DNA from: an uncultured Eubacteriales bacterium
GTDB lineage: Bacteria > Bacillota > Clostridia > Oscillospirales > CAG-272
DNA length: 64,000 bases
Assembly (NCBI GenBank): GCA_934393265.1
Contig: CAKRQL010000004.1
Location: 62,001 to 126,000, forward strand
Direction: 5' to 3'
Part shown: positions 8,630 to 17,402 of the stretch, one piece after another
Layout: each line of letters opens with the position of its first letter
How positions within the stretch are numbered: position 1 is the stretch's first letter
Position numbers and translations under genes: made by a program
The notes under the pieces: model-generated
Told to the model about the DNA's origin: nothing
Seen by the model: only the letters and a program-made list of their open reading frames with translations
Database searches by the model: none

Positions 8630-8890
8630 ATGAAAAATCACATTGAGTATAAAACAACCGGAACATGCTCGAGGCAGATAGACATTGATGTTGACGACGG
8701 GGTAATCACTGACTGTAAATTTCACGGGGGATGTATGGGCAACACTGCGGGCGTCGCGGCACTTGTCAGGGGGATGAAGGCGGAGGACGCTATCAAGAGG
8801 CTTCGAGGTATAAAGTGCGGCTTCAAGCCCACATCCTGCCCGGATCAGTTGGCAATCGCGCTTGAAAAAGCTCTTGCCGAAGAAAAATAA
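8630..8890 (+). CDS. TSCPD-domain protein (TIGR03905 type)
   Basis: An 86-residue protein of the small TSCPD family, named for its C-terminal T-S-C-P-D motif (residues 68-72). Cysteines at 13, 29, 35, 63 and 70 could bind metal or an iron-sulphur cluster. The same domain occurs at the C-terminus of some B12-dependent ribonucleotide reductases, but the function of the free-standing form is not known. The ATG at 8630 follows a strong GGAGGAGG site. It is 31 bp after the preceding gene and 20 bp before the phosphohexomutase, so it is probably in the same operon. Confidence 0.85.
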   Translation: MKNHIEYKTTGTCSRQIDIDVDDGVITDCKFHGGCMGNTAGVAALVRGMKAEDAIKRLRGIKCGFKPTSCPDQLAIALEKALAEEK

Positions 8891-8910
8891 AAATATTGCG
8901 GAGGCTGATT

Positions 8911-10638
8911 ATGAAATACAATGACGAATATCTGCGCTGGCTCGGGTCCGACGCACTGACCGCTGATGAAAAGGCGGAGCTCGTCGGTATACAGAATGAC
9001 GAGGATGCGAAAAAGCTGCGCTTTGCCGCGCCGATGAGCTTCGGAACTGCGGGGCTTCGCTCTTCAATGTACATGGGTATCGGGTGCATGAACCGCTTTA
9101 CAGTGGCACAGGCGACGCGCGGAATAGCTGCACTTGTAAAGAAAGAAAAAGGGGAGGATCGCGGCGTTGCAATAGCTTACGATTCCCGTAACAATTCGCG
9201 CCGTTTTTCCGAGGTTGCGGCATCAGTACTTGCGGGAGCCGGAATAAGGGTATATATATTTGATAATTTGCGTCCTACTCCGGAGCTCTCATATGCAGTG
9301 CGTGAGCTTCATGCTCTTGCGGGGATAAACATAACCGCTTCACATAATCCGAAGGAGTACAACGGCTATAAGGCATACTGGGAGGACGGTGCACAGTTAG
9401 GTCCGGAGCACGCCGATGTTGTCGCTGAGACGATGACCGGATTCGATGTTCTCGATACATCCGGCTTGATGAACTTTGAAGACGGCGTAAAGAGTGGTAT
9501 AATCACTGTGCTTGATGAAAAATTCGATGAGAAGTATCTCGCGGCGGTGATGTCTACATCTGTCGATCCGACGCTCATACCGTCTGTCGCTGACGAGCTT
9601 CGCGTTGTATATACTCCTTTGCACGGCGCAGGACTGCGCCTTGTTCCTGAAGCCTTTCGCCGCGCGGGGCTGAAGCACCTCTACACAGTTCCGGAGCAGA
9701 TGATACCCGACGGAAATTTCCCTACGGTAAAAAAGCCGAACCCGGAGTACGCTGAGGTGTTTACCCTCGGAATAAAGATTGCGGACAACGTGGGCTCTGA
9801 CCTTATCATAGCCACCGACCCGGATTCCGACCGTGTCGGAGTCATGGCAAGGGGGAAAGCCGGAGAATTTGAAACCATAACCGGCAATCAGATGGGCGCT
9901 CTTCTCATTGACTACATTATAAAGCAGAAAAAGGCAACCGGCACACTCCCTGCGGGCGCATTCTGCGTTAAGAGTATTGTATCGACAGATATGGCAAACC
10001 GCATATGCGAGGTTCGGGGAGTGAAGCTCCACGAGGTGCTGACCGGTTTCAAATTCATAGGTGAGGTTATAAAGAATTACGAGGCAAAAGGGGAAGCCGA
10101 CAGATTTCTTCTCGGCTTTGAAGAAAGCTACGGATACCTTACCGGCGCGTACGCCCGTGATAAGGACGCAGTCGGCGCCTCGCTCATGATTCTTGAGATG
10201 ACGGCGTATTACAGAAAGCGCGGGATGACGCTTATTGACGCGCTTGATGAGCTTTACAGAACCTATGGGTATTATCGTGAGTCTACGGTTGATATTTATA
10301 TGGAGGGGCTTGACGGAATTGCACGGCGCAAGCGGGTTATGGATTCGCTGCGCATATCGGCTCCGCACGAGATAGGCGGGGTGCAGATACGGAAAACCGG
10401 AGATTTCAGAACCGGAAAGGTCACCGACCGCGTTACCGGAGACGAGACCTCTACCGGTCAGCCATCGTCGGACGTGCTTTATTACACTCTGGAGAACGGG
10501 GACAAGATCGTTGTCCGCCCGTCCGGAACAGAGCCGAAAATAAAGATATACGTTCTGGCGCACGGTGATAATATGGATACCCTCGAAAAGAAGATTGCGG
10601 AATATACCGCGGATGCAAAAAGAATGACGGATGTCTGA
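8911..10638 (+). CDS. Phosphoglucomutase/phosphomannomutase
   Basis: A 575-residue alpha-D-phosphohexomutase interconverting hexose 1- and 6-phosphates, feeding glycogen, wall-precursor or nucleotide-sugar synthesis. All four site loops are present: the phosphoserine loop TASHNPKEYNGYK, the metal loop DPDSDR, the sugar-binding loop GFEES, and the phosphate-binding loop RPSGTEPKIK. Length fits the Firmicute PgcA-like group rather than the shorter GlmM group. The ATG at 8911 has GGAGG 6 nt upstream. Substrate preference between glucose and mannose cannot be decided here. Confidence 0.93.
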   Translation: MKYNDEYLRWLGSDALTADEKAELVGIQNDEDAKKLRFAAPMSFGTAGLRSSMYMGIGCMNRFTVAQATRGIAALVKKEKGEDRGVAIAYDSRNNSRRFSEVAASVLAGAGIRVYIFDNLRPTPELSYAVRELHALAGINITASHNPKEYNGYKAYWEDGAQLGPEHADVVAETMTGFDVLDTSGLMNFEDGVKSGIITVLDEKFDEKYLAAVMSTSVDPTLIPSVADELRVVYTPLHGAGLRLVPEAFRRAGLKHLYTVPEQMIPDGNFPTVKKPNPEYAEVFTLGIKIADNVGSDLIIATDPDSDRVGVMARGKAGEFETITGNQMGALLIDYIIKQKKATGTLPAGAFCVKSIVSTDMANRICEVRGVKLHEVLTGFKFIGEVIKNYEAKGEADRFLLGFEESYGYLTGAYARDKDAVGASLMILEMTAYYRKRGMTLIDALDELYRTYGYYRESTVDIYMEGLDGIARRKRVMDSLRISAPHEIGGVQIRKTGDFRTGKVTDRVTGDETSTGQPSSDVLYYTLENGDKIVVRPSGTEPKIKIYVLAHGDNMDTLEKKIAEYTADAKRMTDV

Positions 10639-10649
10639 TCCGGGAAAGA

Positions 10650-12467
10650 ATGACAGTGACCGATAAACAGAAGCATATAAGAAATTTTTCGATAATAGCT
10701 CATATCGACCACGGCAAGTCTACGCTTGCCGACCGTATACTTGAAAAAACGCAGACGGTCGCCACCCGCGATATGGAGGAACAGCTCCTCGACAACATGG
10801 AGCTCGAGCGCGAGCGCGGAATAACGATAAAGGCGAGGGCAGTTAAACTTAATTATCGGGCAAATGACGGTGAAATGTACGAATTTAACCTCATAGACAC
10901 CCCGGGACATGTCGACTTCGGATATGAGGTTTCGCGCTCGCTTAAAGCGTGTGAGGGTGCGCTACTTGTAGTGGATGCCACGCAGGGGGTGGAGGCGCAG
11001 ACGCTGGCAAACGCCTATCTTGCCCTCGACAATGACCTTGAGATTCTTCCGGTCATAAATAAAATCGACCTTGCTTCCGCCGATGTCGAGGGGACAAGAC
11101 GCGAAATTGAGGATATAATCGGCATACCGGCAGAGGACTGCCCGGCAATATCCGCTAAAAACGGCATAAATATCGAGTCGGTACTCGAAAAGATAGTAAC
11201 AGATATACCTGCTCCGCGGGGAGATGAAAAGCTTCCGCTTAAAGCACTGATATTTGATTCCCACTATGACCCGTATCTCGGCGTTGTCGTATATATCCGT
11301 GTTGTTGACGGATGCGTCAAAGCGGGAGACCGGATACGGATGATGGCGCTCGACACAAGCTTCGATGTTGTCGAGGTCGGGACGCTTGAACCGTTCGGAA
11401 TGCAGAAATGCGGCTCGCTCTCTGCCGGAGAGGTCGGGTATATAACAGCGAGTATTAAAACCGTCGGTGACACGCGCGTCGGCGATACGATAACCCTTGC
11501 AGAGGGCGGTGCGGCAGAGCCGTTGCCTGGCTTCCGGGAGGTTCGTCCGATGGTTTATTCCGGAATATATCCTGCCGACGGCGCGAGATACGGCGACCTG
11601 CGTGATGCCCTCGAAAAGCTGCAGTTGAACGATGCGTCACTTGTATACGAGCCGGAGACATCGGTGGCACTCGGCTTCGGCTTCCGTTGCGGATTCCTCG
11701 GGCTTCTGCATATGGAGATAATCGAAGAGCGGCTCGAGCGTGAGTTTAATCTTGACCTTATCACGACGGCACCGTCGGTTATTTATGAGGTTGAGCTTAA
11801 ATCCGGTGAGCGGATAACTATTGACAATCCGTCAAGATTTCCGAACCCGGATGAAATAGCGACGGCATACGAGCCTGTTATGAGGGCGTCAATAATAACG
11901 CCGACGGCATATATCGGTGGCATCATGGAGCTCTGCCAGGACAGGCGAGGGGTGTACATTGATATGAAGTATATCGACACAGACAGAGCAGAGCTGCATT
12001 ACGATCTGCCGCTCAATGAGATAATATACGACTTTTTTGACGCTTTGAAGAGCCGCTCTAAAGGTTATGCGTCTCTTGATTACGAGCTTAAAGAGTACGC
12101 GCCGTCAAAGCTTGTAAAGCTTGATTTTCTTCTTAACGGAGAGCAGGTTGACGCGCTGTCATTCATAGTTTTTGAGGACAGAGCATATACGCGTGCCCGC
12201 CGTATAGCGGAAAAATTAAAGGATAATATCCCGCGTCAGCTCTTTGAAATACCCATACAGGCAGCGATAGGCTCAAAGGTGATTGCACGCGAAACCGTGA
12301 AGGCAATGCGAAAGGATGTCCTTGCAAAATGCTACGGCGGCGATATAACAAGAAAGAAGAAGCTGCTTGAAAAGCAGAAAGAAGGAAAGAAGAAAATGCG
12401 CAAGCTCGGTAGCGTAGAGGTGACGCCCGAGGCGTTTATGGCGGTGCTTCGTCTTGATGAAGAGTGA
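10650..12467 (+). CDS. lepA: Elongation factor 4 (LepA)
   Basis: LepA/EF4 (605 aa), a ribosome-associated translational GTPase. The G-domain has AHIDHGKST, DTPGHVDF and NKID, followed by EF-G-like domains II, III and V and the LepA-specific C-terminal domain ending near KKKLLEKQKEGKKKMR. Full length. It starts 11 bp after the mutase and overlaps hemW by 11 bp; lepA-hemW is a conserved Firmicute pair. Confidence 0.97.
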   Translation: MTVTDKQKHIRNFSIIAHIDHGKSTLADRILEKTQTVATRDMEEQLLDNMELERERGITIKARAVKLNYRANDGEMYEFNLIDTPGHVDFGYEVSRSLKACEGALLVVDATQGVEAQTLANAYLALDNDLEILPVINKIDLASADVEGTRREIEDIIGIPAEDCPAISAKNGINIESVLEKIVTDIPAPRGDEKLPLKALIFDSHYDPYLGVVVYIRVVDGCVKAGDRIRMMALDTSFDVVEVGTLEPFGMQKCGSLSAGEVGYITASIKTVGDTRVGDTITLAEGGAAEPLPGFREVRPMVYSGIYPADGARYGDLRDALEKLQLNDASLVYEPETSVALGFGFRCGFLGLLHMEIIEERLEREFNLDLITTAPSVIYEVELKSGERITIDNPSRFPNPDEIATAYEPVMRASIITPTAYIGGIMELCQDRRGVYIDMKYIDTDRAELHYDLPLNEIIYDFFDALKSRSKGYASLDYELKEYAPSKLVKLDFLLNGEQVDALSFIVFEDRAYTRARRIAEKLKDNIPRQLFEIPIQAAIGSKVIARETVKAMRKDVLAKCYGGDITRKKKLLEKQKEGKKKMRKLGSVEVTPEAFMAVLRLDEE

Positions 12468-13575
12468 TGCTACGGGGCTTTATGTCCACATACCGTTTTG
12501 TCTGAAAAAATGCAATTATTGCGATTTTTGCTCCTTTTCCGGTGTCGGGACTGCGGAACGCGCAGCATATATTGATGCGCTGCGGCGGGAGATTTACGGG
12601 TACCGCGGCAGGGGGATAAGAGCGGATACTGTGTTTTTCGGCGGAGGCACTCCGTCGTTGCTTTCCCCGGATGAGTTTCTCTCCGTAACGGAGGCCCTGT
12701 ATCAGAGCTTTGACATTCAGCCGGGAGCGGAGTTTACAGTTGAGATGAACCCAAAGACCGAGACACAGGAAAGGCTCGCGGCGTATCGCTCTGCCGGAGT
12801 TAATCGCATAAGCATCGGTTTGCAGTCAATTCACAAAAACGAGCTTAAAAAGTTGGGCAGAATACATTCATACGACGATTTTCTCCGTGCGCTTGATGGT
12901 GTGCACAGCGTAGTAACGGACAACGTAAGTGCTGATATTATGTACGGTATTCCGGAGCAGACCGCAGAGTCGTTTGAAGAGACGCTCCGTGCGGTTGTCA
13001 CCCTCGGGCTCACTCATATATCGGCATACGGGCTCATAATAGAAGAGGGGACCCGGTTTTTCAGAGAGCGTGACACTCTCTCAATGCCTGACGAAGAAGC
13101 TGAGCGGGCAATGTATTTTTCCGCAATCGAAATTCTCGGCGAATACGGTTTTTCACATTATGAGATTTCAAATTACGCAATGCCGGGATATGAATGCCGC
13201 CATAATCTCCACTATTGGCATGACGATGATTATATCGGTCTCGGTGCGGCAGCATATTCATACTATGACGGCGTCCGCTTCGGAAACACGGCGATACTGG
13301 CGGATTATGTTGACGGAAAGCTTCGCTCCGGTGACCGGGAGATAATCGATGTGGCGACGCAGGCTTTTGAATTTGCAATGCTTCGTCTCCGGCTCTCGGA
13401 GGGATTTTCGCTCACCGGGTACAGGGAAAAATTCGGCAAGGAGTTTGCTCACGGAAAAGAGGAGCGCATCTCGCTTTTTTCAAAGCTCGGACTTCTCCGT
13501 ATTTCCGGCGACAGAATAGCCCTTACAGACGAGGGAATGTATGTGTCGAATAATATAATGGCGGAACTTCTCTGA
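12457..13575 (+). CDS. hemW: HemW, radical-SAM heme chaperone
   Basis: HemW (372 aa), a radical-SAM protein related to HemN but acting as a heme-insertion chaperone. The cluster motif is C15-x3-C19-x2-C22 (CLKKCNYC), with another Cys at 25. The HemW hallmark HNLHYW is present, and a C-terminal winged-helix region ends the protein. I take ATG 12457 over the adjacent TTG at 12454. It overlaps lepA by 11 bp. Confidence 0.93.
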   Translation: MKSDATGLYVHIPFCLKKCNYCDFCSFSGVGTAERAAYIDALRREIYGYRGRGIRADTVFFGGGTPSLLSPDEFLSVTEALYQSFDIQPGAEFTVEMNPKTETQERLAAYRSAGVNRISIGLQSIHKNELKKLGRIHSYDDFLRALDGVHSVVTDNVSADIMYGIPEQTAESFEETLRAVVTLGLTHISAYGLIIEEGTRFFRERDTLSMPDEEAERAMYFSAIEILGEYGFSHYEISNYAMPGYECRHNLHYWHDDDYIGLGAAAYSYYDGVRFGNTAILADYVDGKLRSGDREIIDVATQAFEFAMLRLRLSEGFSLTGYREKFGKEFAHGKEERISLFSKLGLLRISGDRIALTDEGMYVSNNIMAELL

Positions 13576-13581
13576 TTTTTC

Positions 13582-13610
13582 TTGACTTTCAGACGCCTTT
13601 ATTATAGAAT
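13582..13610 (+). promoter_or_regulatory. Sigma-A promoter of the DUF1292 gene
   Basis: -35 TTGACT, 17-bp spacer, -10 TAGAAT, just after the hemW stop. The transcript could also run into the 6S RNA. Confidence 0.65.
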
Positions 13611-13663
13611 ATTAACGGGAGTTATTTCCGCATATAATTTAACGAGAAATGGAGAATATAGAA

Positions 13664-13981
13664 ATGGAAGAGAACAAGAATCTTGAGAATAACACACCGG
13701 ATAATGAGGACACCGAAGAGGTGCCGGTGTACACGCTTACGGACGAAGAGACCGGGGAAGAGACGGATTATGCGCTTCTTGCAGAGGGTGTGCTTGACGA
13801 TGTGCGTTATTTCGCTATGGCCCCGGCAGACGATGATGACGGGGAGGAATATGTAATTCTCCGTGTTACCGAAGACGGTGACGAGATGACACTCGCGAGC
13901 ATTGACGACGATGACGAGTTTGAAAAAGTCGAGGATTACTTTAACGATCTTTTCTTCAACGAGGTTGATTACGACGAATAA
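13664..13981 (+). CDS. DUF1292 family acidic protein
   Basis: A 105-residue, very acidic protein of the DUF1292 (YrzB-like) family, widespread in Firmicutes and of unknown function. The conserved core is VYTLTDEETGEE, then Y-x-L-L-A and D-x-V-R-Y-F, then E-E-Y-V-I-L-R-V. ATG 13664 is preferred over ATG 13649 because GGAGA lies 8 nt upstream of it. It has its own promoter and is followed 17 bp later by the 6S RNA. Confidence 0.85.
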   Translation: MEENKNLENNTPDNEDTEEVPVYTLTDEETGEETDYALLAEGVLDDVRYFAMAPADDDDGEEYVILRVTEDGDEMTLASIDDDDEFEKVEDYFNDLFFNEVDYDE

Positions 13982-13997
13982 CAGCTCTGTAATATTT

Positions 13998-14205
13998 AAC
14001 CTGCGTGGTGCGTGATATTGCGGTATTTGGACCTACACATAAAGTAAGGGAGTCTGGATAAACTTCCGTTACGGGATGCAGGCCTCCCGGCAGGAGCTGT
14101 CTTTGTACCCTCCGATGCCGGATGTTGGAAGCGCAAAGTAACAGAGAGGACACCCACCTGTATATACAGGGTTAAAAATTGCTTTACACGGCCAACGCGG
14201 GGGTT
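13998..14205 (+). ncRNA. ssrS: Probable 6S RNA
   Basis: About 208 nt between the DUF1292 gene and the P-type ATPase, with no reading frame. The ends pair (AACC near 13998 with GGTT near 14202; TGCGT with ACGC inside them). The 3' half contains GGACACCCACCTG then a hairpin and AGGGTTAAAA, closely similar to the ACACATTCACCTTG...AGGGTTA region of E. coli 6S RNA. It ends at a strong terminator. 6S RNA mimics an open promoter and holds sigma-A polymerase in stationary phase. Exact ends are inferred. Confidence 0.75.
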
Positions 14206-14241
14206 CATTATTATATTTGCAAAGTAAACAGCATTGGTTTT

Positions 14242-14278
14242 ATGCCGGGCACATCGGATGTGCCCGGCACATTTTTTA
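14242..14278 (+). terminator. Terminator of the 6S RNA
   Basis: Perfect 11-bp stem TGCCGGGCACA with loop TCGGA (14242-14268), then CATTTTTTAT. Confidence 0.85.
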
Positions 14279-14348
14279 TACTCCGCGCTCTTCATTTTTT
14301 TTCGTCACCTCTCATATACTTGTCTTACAGAAATATTGGAGGGTAAAA

Positions 14349-16940
14349 ATGACAGGACTACTGAACGGATTGAATGAAGAGGAGGTAAGGCGTTCAAGGG
14401 AAGAGCATGGGGACAATTCTCTCGGGGTTGAAAAGCACCGCTCTGTTTTCAGAAAATTTCTTGAAAATCTTGCCGATCCGATAATTAAAGTTCTTCTTAT
14501 CGCCCTGCTTTGCGAAATAATTCTGACTCTCGGCAGATGCGATTGGTTTGAGATAGGCGGAATCGTCGTCGCAATACTCATTGCAACGGTGGTGTCAACG
14601 CTTTCGGAATACGGGAGCGAGCGTGCATTTGAAAAAATGCAGCAGGACAGTATGGGCGGCGGTGCGCGCGTCCTACGTAACGGCAAGGTGGTTTTTTTGC
14701 CGTCTGCGGAGATAGTCGTAGGCGATATAATATTTGTTTCCGCCGGTGAGAAAATATGTGCTGACGGAGTTATGGTAAAGGGAGAGATATCGGTCGATCA
14801 GTCAGCCCTGAACGGCGAGGGACACGAGGTGACGAAGCATTGCTCCGGCTCACAGGGATACAGCCTTGATTCCGACAACCGCGTATTCCGTGGGTCTGTT
14901 ATAACCGGCGGTGACGGTGTCATGTGTGCGGAGAGAGTCGGCGGCTTCACATATTATGGCATGGTAGCCCGTGATGTTCAGGCAGAGACGCGCGTCAGCC
15001 CTCTGAAATTGCGTCTTACGGCACTTGCAAAGCAGATAAGCAGAATAGGTTACATAATAGCCGCCCTTGTAGCACTTACCTATATATTCAACGCCGTTGT
15101 GGCAGACAACTATTATTCTGCGTCAGCAATATTGCAGACGCTCCGAGACCCACGCAGGATGTTTTCGATACTGCTGCATGCTTTCACGCTTATGATAACC
15201 GTTGTTGTCGTCGCCGTTCCGGAGGGGCTGCCGATGATGATTACGGTCGTTCTGTCGGCGAACATGAAAAAAATGCTACGGGACAATGTTCTTGTCAAAA
15301 AGCTCGTGGGAATTGAGACGGCAGGCTCACTGAATATTCTTTTTACGGATAAGACAGGTACAATAACAGCCGGGAAAATGGAGTGTGACAGATTCGTCAC
15401 AGCTGACGGAGAGTTCAAAAATCCGACAGCACTTCGTAAAAATCCGCGCATATATGCTCTTACACTTCTTTCGGCAAAGTGTAATACGGATTGCATGAAC
15501 GGCGATGGGGAGCCGGTTGGAGGAAATGCCACTGACCGCGCAATATCAAAGGCGTTTTTTGAAGAAAAAAGCCCCCCATACCGCATAACGCAAAAGGAGA
15601 GCTTCAACAGTGAGAGAAAATATTCGGCAGTAACCGTCAGAACCGACAAGGCGTGGCGGCTTATAAAAGGCGCGCCGGAGTATATACTTAAAAAATGCCT
15701 GTATCAGTATAATGCACAGGGAAATGCGATACTGATAAATCGCGCGTCGCTTGAGGCACTGTACTTATCCTGCGCAGCAAAGGGGGAGCGTGTGATAGCA
15801 ATAGCGGCGGCGGAGGGGGACGCCGATTATTCGTTCGTTACTTTCGTTGTTTTGAAGGACAGGATAAGAAGCGGCACAAGAGAGGCTGTGCGGCGGATTA
15901 CACGCGCCGGAGTAAAGGTCGTTATGATAACCGGTGACAATCGCGATACAGCCACACACATAGCAGAGGAGTGCGGCATATATAAGCCATCGGAGGGAAA
16001 TATATGCATAGATTGCGATGAGCTACATAAAATGAGCGACTCAGAGGTGAAAGCATTGCTTCCTGATGTGCGCGTGGTCTCCCGAGCACTCCCGCAGGAT
16101 AAAACGCGACTTGTTCGTCTGTCGCAGGAAATGGGGCTTGTCGCCGGGATGACCGGTGATGGGATAAATGATGCTCCGTCGCTGAAGCTTTCAGACGTCG
16201 GCTTTGCAATGGGGAGCGGGACGGACATAGCGAAGAGCGCCGGCGATGTGGTCATTCTCGATAACAGCATTTCCGCTATAGGGAATACGATACTTTACGG
16301 CAGAACGATATTCAAGTCAATACGAAAGTTTATCACCTTCCAACTTATTATGAACCTCGCGGCATGCGGAATTTCACTTATCGGACAGTTCGTCGGCGTT
16401 GAAAATCCGATAACCATAGTACAGATGCTGTGGGTGAATATAATAATGGATACTCTCGGCGGTCTCGCCTTTTCAGGAGAACCCGCGCTCGAATACTACA
16501 TGGCGGAGAAGCCTAAAAAGCGTGACGAACCGATACTGACGCGCGGAATGATGAAAAGGATACTTCTTTCCGGCGGCTATACTCTGACGCTCTGTATGAT
16601 GTTCTTGAAGCTTGATTTCTTTCATGAAATATTCAGAGATGGTGAGGGGGATAAATATTTTCTTACAGCATTTTACGCGCTCTTTATATTTGCCGGAATA
16701 TTCAATTGCTTTGCCTGCCGCTCCGAGCGGCTTTGGATATTTTCAAATATAGGGAAGAACAAACCGTTTCTTATAATAATGCTCCTGATAGCCGTTATAC
16801 AGACGCTGATGATTTATTACGGAGGCGCGCTGTTCCGGAGCGTACCCTTGACAGCGCATGAGCTCTTTTCCGTTGTTCTCATTGCTTCTACGGTTCTTGT
16901 TTTCGACATAATACGACGCATTGCCGAAAAGCTGCATTGA
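14349..16940 (+). CDS. Calcium-type P-type ATPase
   Basis: An 863-residue type II P-ATPase, probably exporting Ca2+ across the cytoplasmic membrane. The phosphorylated Asp is D334 in DKTGT. ITGDN and TGDGINDAP close the cytoplasmic domains, and membrane segment M4 carries VPEGLP, typical of calcium pumps. About ten membrane spans are expected: two pairs before the P-domain and six after it. The ATG at 14349 has GGAGGG 5 nt upstream. It stands alone between the 6S RNA terminator and the tRNA-Gly promoter. Ion choice between Ca2+ and another divalent cation is inferred from PEGLP. Confidence 0.88.
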   Translation: MTGLLNGLNEEEVRRSREEHGDNSLGVEKHRSVFRKFLENLADPIIKVLLIALLCEIILTLGRCDWFEIGGIVVAILIATVVSTLSEYGSERAFEKMQQDSMGGGARVLRNGKVVFLPSAEIVVGDIIFVSAGEKICADGVMVKGEISVDQSALNGEGHEVTKHCSGSQGYSLDSDNRVFRGSVITGGDGVMCAERVGGFTYYGMVARDVQAETRVSPLKLRLTALAKQISRIGYIIAALVALTYIFNAVVADNYYSASAILQTLRDPRRMFSILLHAFTLMITVVVVAVPEGLPMMITVVLSANMKKMLRDNVLVKKLVGIETAGSLNILFTDKTGTITAGKMECDRFVTADGEFKNPTALRKNPRIYALTLLSAKCNTDCMNGDGEPVGGNATDRAISKAFFEEKSPPYRITQKESFNSERKYSAVTVRTDKAWRLIKGAPEYILKKCLYQYNAQGNAILINRASLEALYLSCAAKGERVIAIAAAEGDADYSFVTFVVLKDRIRSGTREAVRRITRAGVKVVMITGDNRDTATHIAEECGIYKPSEGNICIDCDELHKMSDSEVKALLPDVRVVSRALPQDKTRLVRLSQEMGLVAGMTGDGINDAPSLKLSDVGFAMGSGTDIAKSAGDVVILDNSISAIGNTILYGRTIFKSIRKFITFQLIMNLAACGISLIGQFVGVENPITIVQMLWVNIIMDTLGGLAFSGEPALEYYMAEKPKKRDEPILTRGMMKRILLSGGYTLTLCMMFLKLDFFHEIFRDGEGDKYFLTAFYALFIFAGIFNCFACRSERLWIFSNIGKNKPFLIIMLLIAVIQTLMIYYGGALFRSVPLTAHELFSVVLIASTVLVFDIIRRIAEKLH

Positions 16941-16978
16941 TACCGGAAAAGAAATGTTATATTTTTATCCGAAAACAC

Positions 16979-17007
16979 TTGATTTTTCGCATCACATATA
17001 GTATAAT
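16979..17007 (+). promoter_or_regulatory. Sigma-A promoter of tRNA-Gly
   Basis: -35 TTGATT, 17-bp spacer, -10 TATAAT, 37 bp before the tRNA. Confidence 0.75.
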
Positions 17008-17044
17008 AAATGCGTTGCCGAGAATTGCCACCGGCGACGCAGCT

Positions 17045-17118
17045 GCAGGTATAGTTTAGTGGCAGAACACCAGCTTCCCAAGCTGGTCGTGCCGGTTCGA
17101 TTCCGGTTACCTGCTCCA
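17045..17118 (+). tRNA. tRNA-Gly (anticodon CCC)
   Basis: A 74-nt tRNA with encoded CCA. Acceptor arms GCAGGTA and TACCTGC pair. Anticodon stem CCAGC/GCTGG encloses TTCCCAA, giving anticodon CCC. T-arm GGTTCGATTCC; discriminator T. Confidence 0.96.
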
Positions 17119-17155
17119 ATGACCGTAGGGCGTATGTAGCCCGGGTTCAAAAAGC

Positions 17156-17196
17156 AAGGGAGCGGTATTCTGTGATTTCCGCTTCCTTTTGTTTTT
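17156..17196 (+). terminator. Terminator of tRNA-Gly
   Basis: Stem AAGGGAGCGG/CCGCTTCCTT with one G-U pair, followed by TTTTGTTTTT. Confidence 0.8.
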
Positions 17197-17212
17197 CATT
17201 TTCAGCTGCAAG

Positions 17213-17245
17213 CAATAAAAAATACCCGGGGAACCCCCCGGGTAT
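17213..17245 (-). terminator. Terminator of tRNA-Thr
   Basis: On the minus strand, stem ATACCCGGGG/CCCCGGGTAT followed by TTTTTTATT, directly after tRNA-Thr. Confidence 0.85.
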
Positions 17246-17248
17246 ATA

Positions 17249-17324
17249 TGGAGCTGGTGGCCGGACTTGAACCGGCGACCTGTTGATTACGAATCAACTG
17301 CTCTACCAACTGAGCCACACCAGC
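17249..17324 (-). tRNA. tRNA-Thr (anticodon CGT)
   Basis: A 76-nt tRNA with encoded CCA. Acceptor arms GCTGGTG and CACCAGC pair. Anticodon stem GTTGA/TCAAC encloses TTCGTAA, giving anticodon CGU, which reads ACG. T-arm GGTTCAAGTCC. Confidence 0.96.
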
Positions 17325-17342
17325 AATCCACCGAACGAAATT

Positions 17343-17371
17343 ATTATAGCACCGGGCGGCGGATTTGTCAA
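17343..17371 (-). promoter_or_regulatory. Consensus sigma-A promoter of tRNA-Thr
   Basis: -35 TTGACA (17371-17366), 17-bp spacer, -10 TATAAT (17348-17343). Both hexamers are perfect consensus. Confidence 0.85.
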
Positions 17372-17402
17372 TAGGGGAAATGCAAAAATCGGGGTCTTAT
17401 AT

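Noticed and set aside
9397..10563. 388-codon open frame on the minus strand opposite the phosphohexomutase
   Set aside because: Antisense to a complete enzyme with all active-site loops; no start signals.
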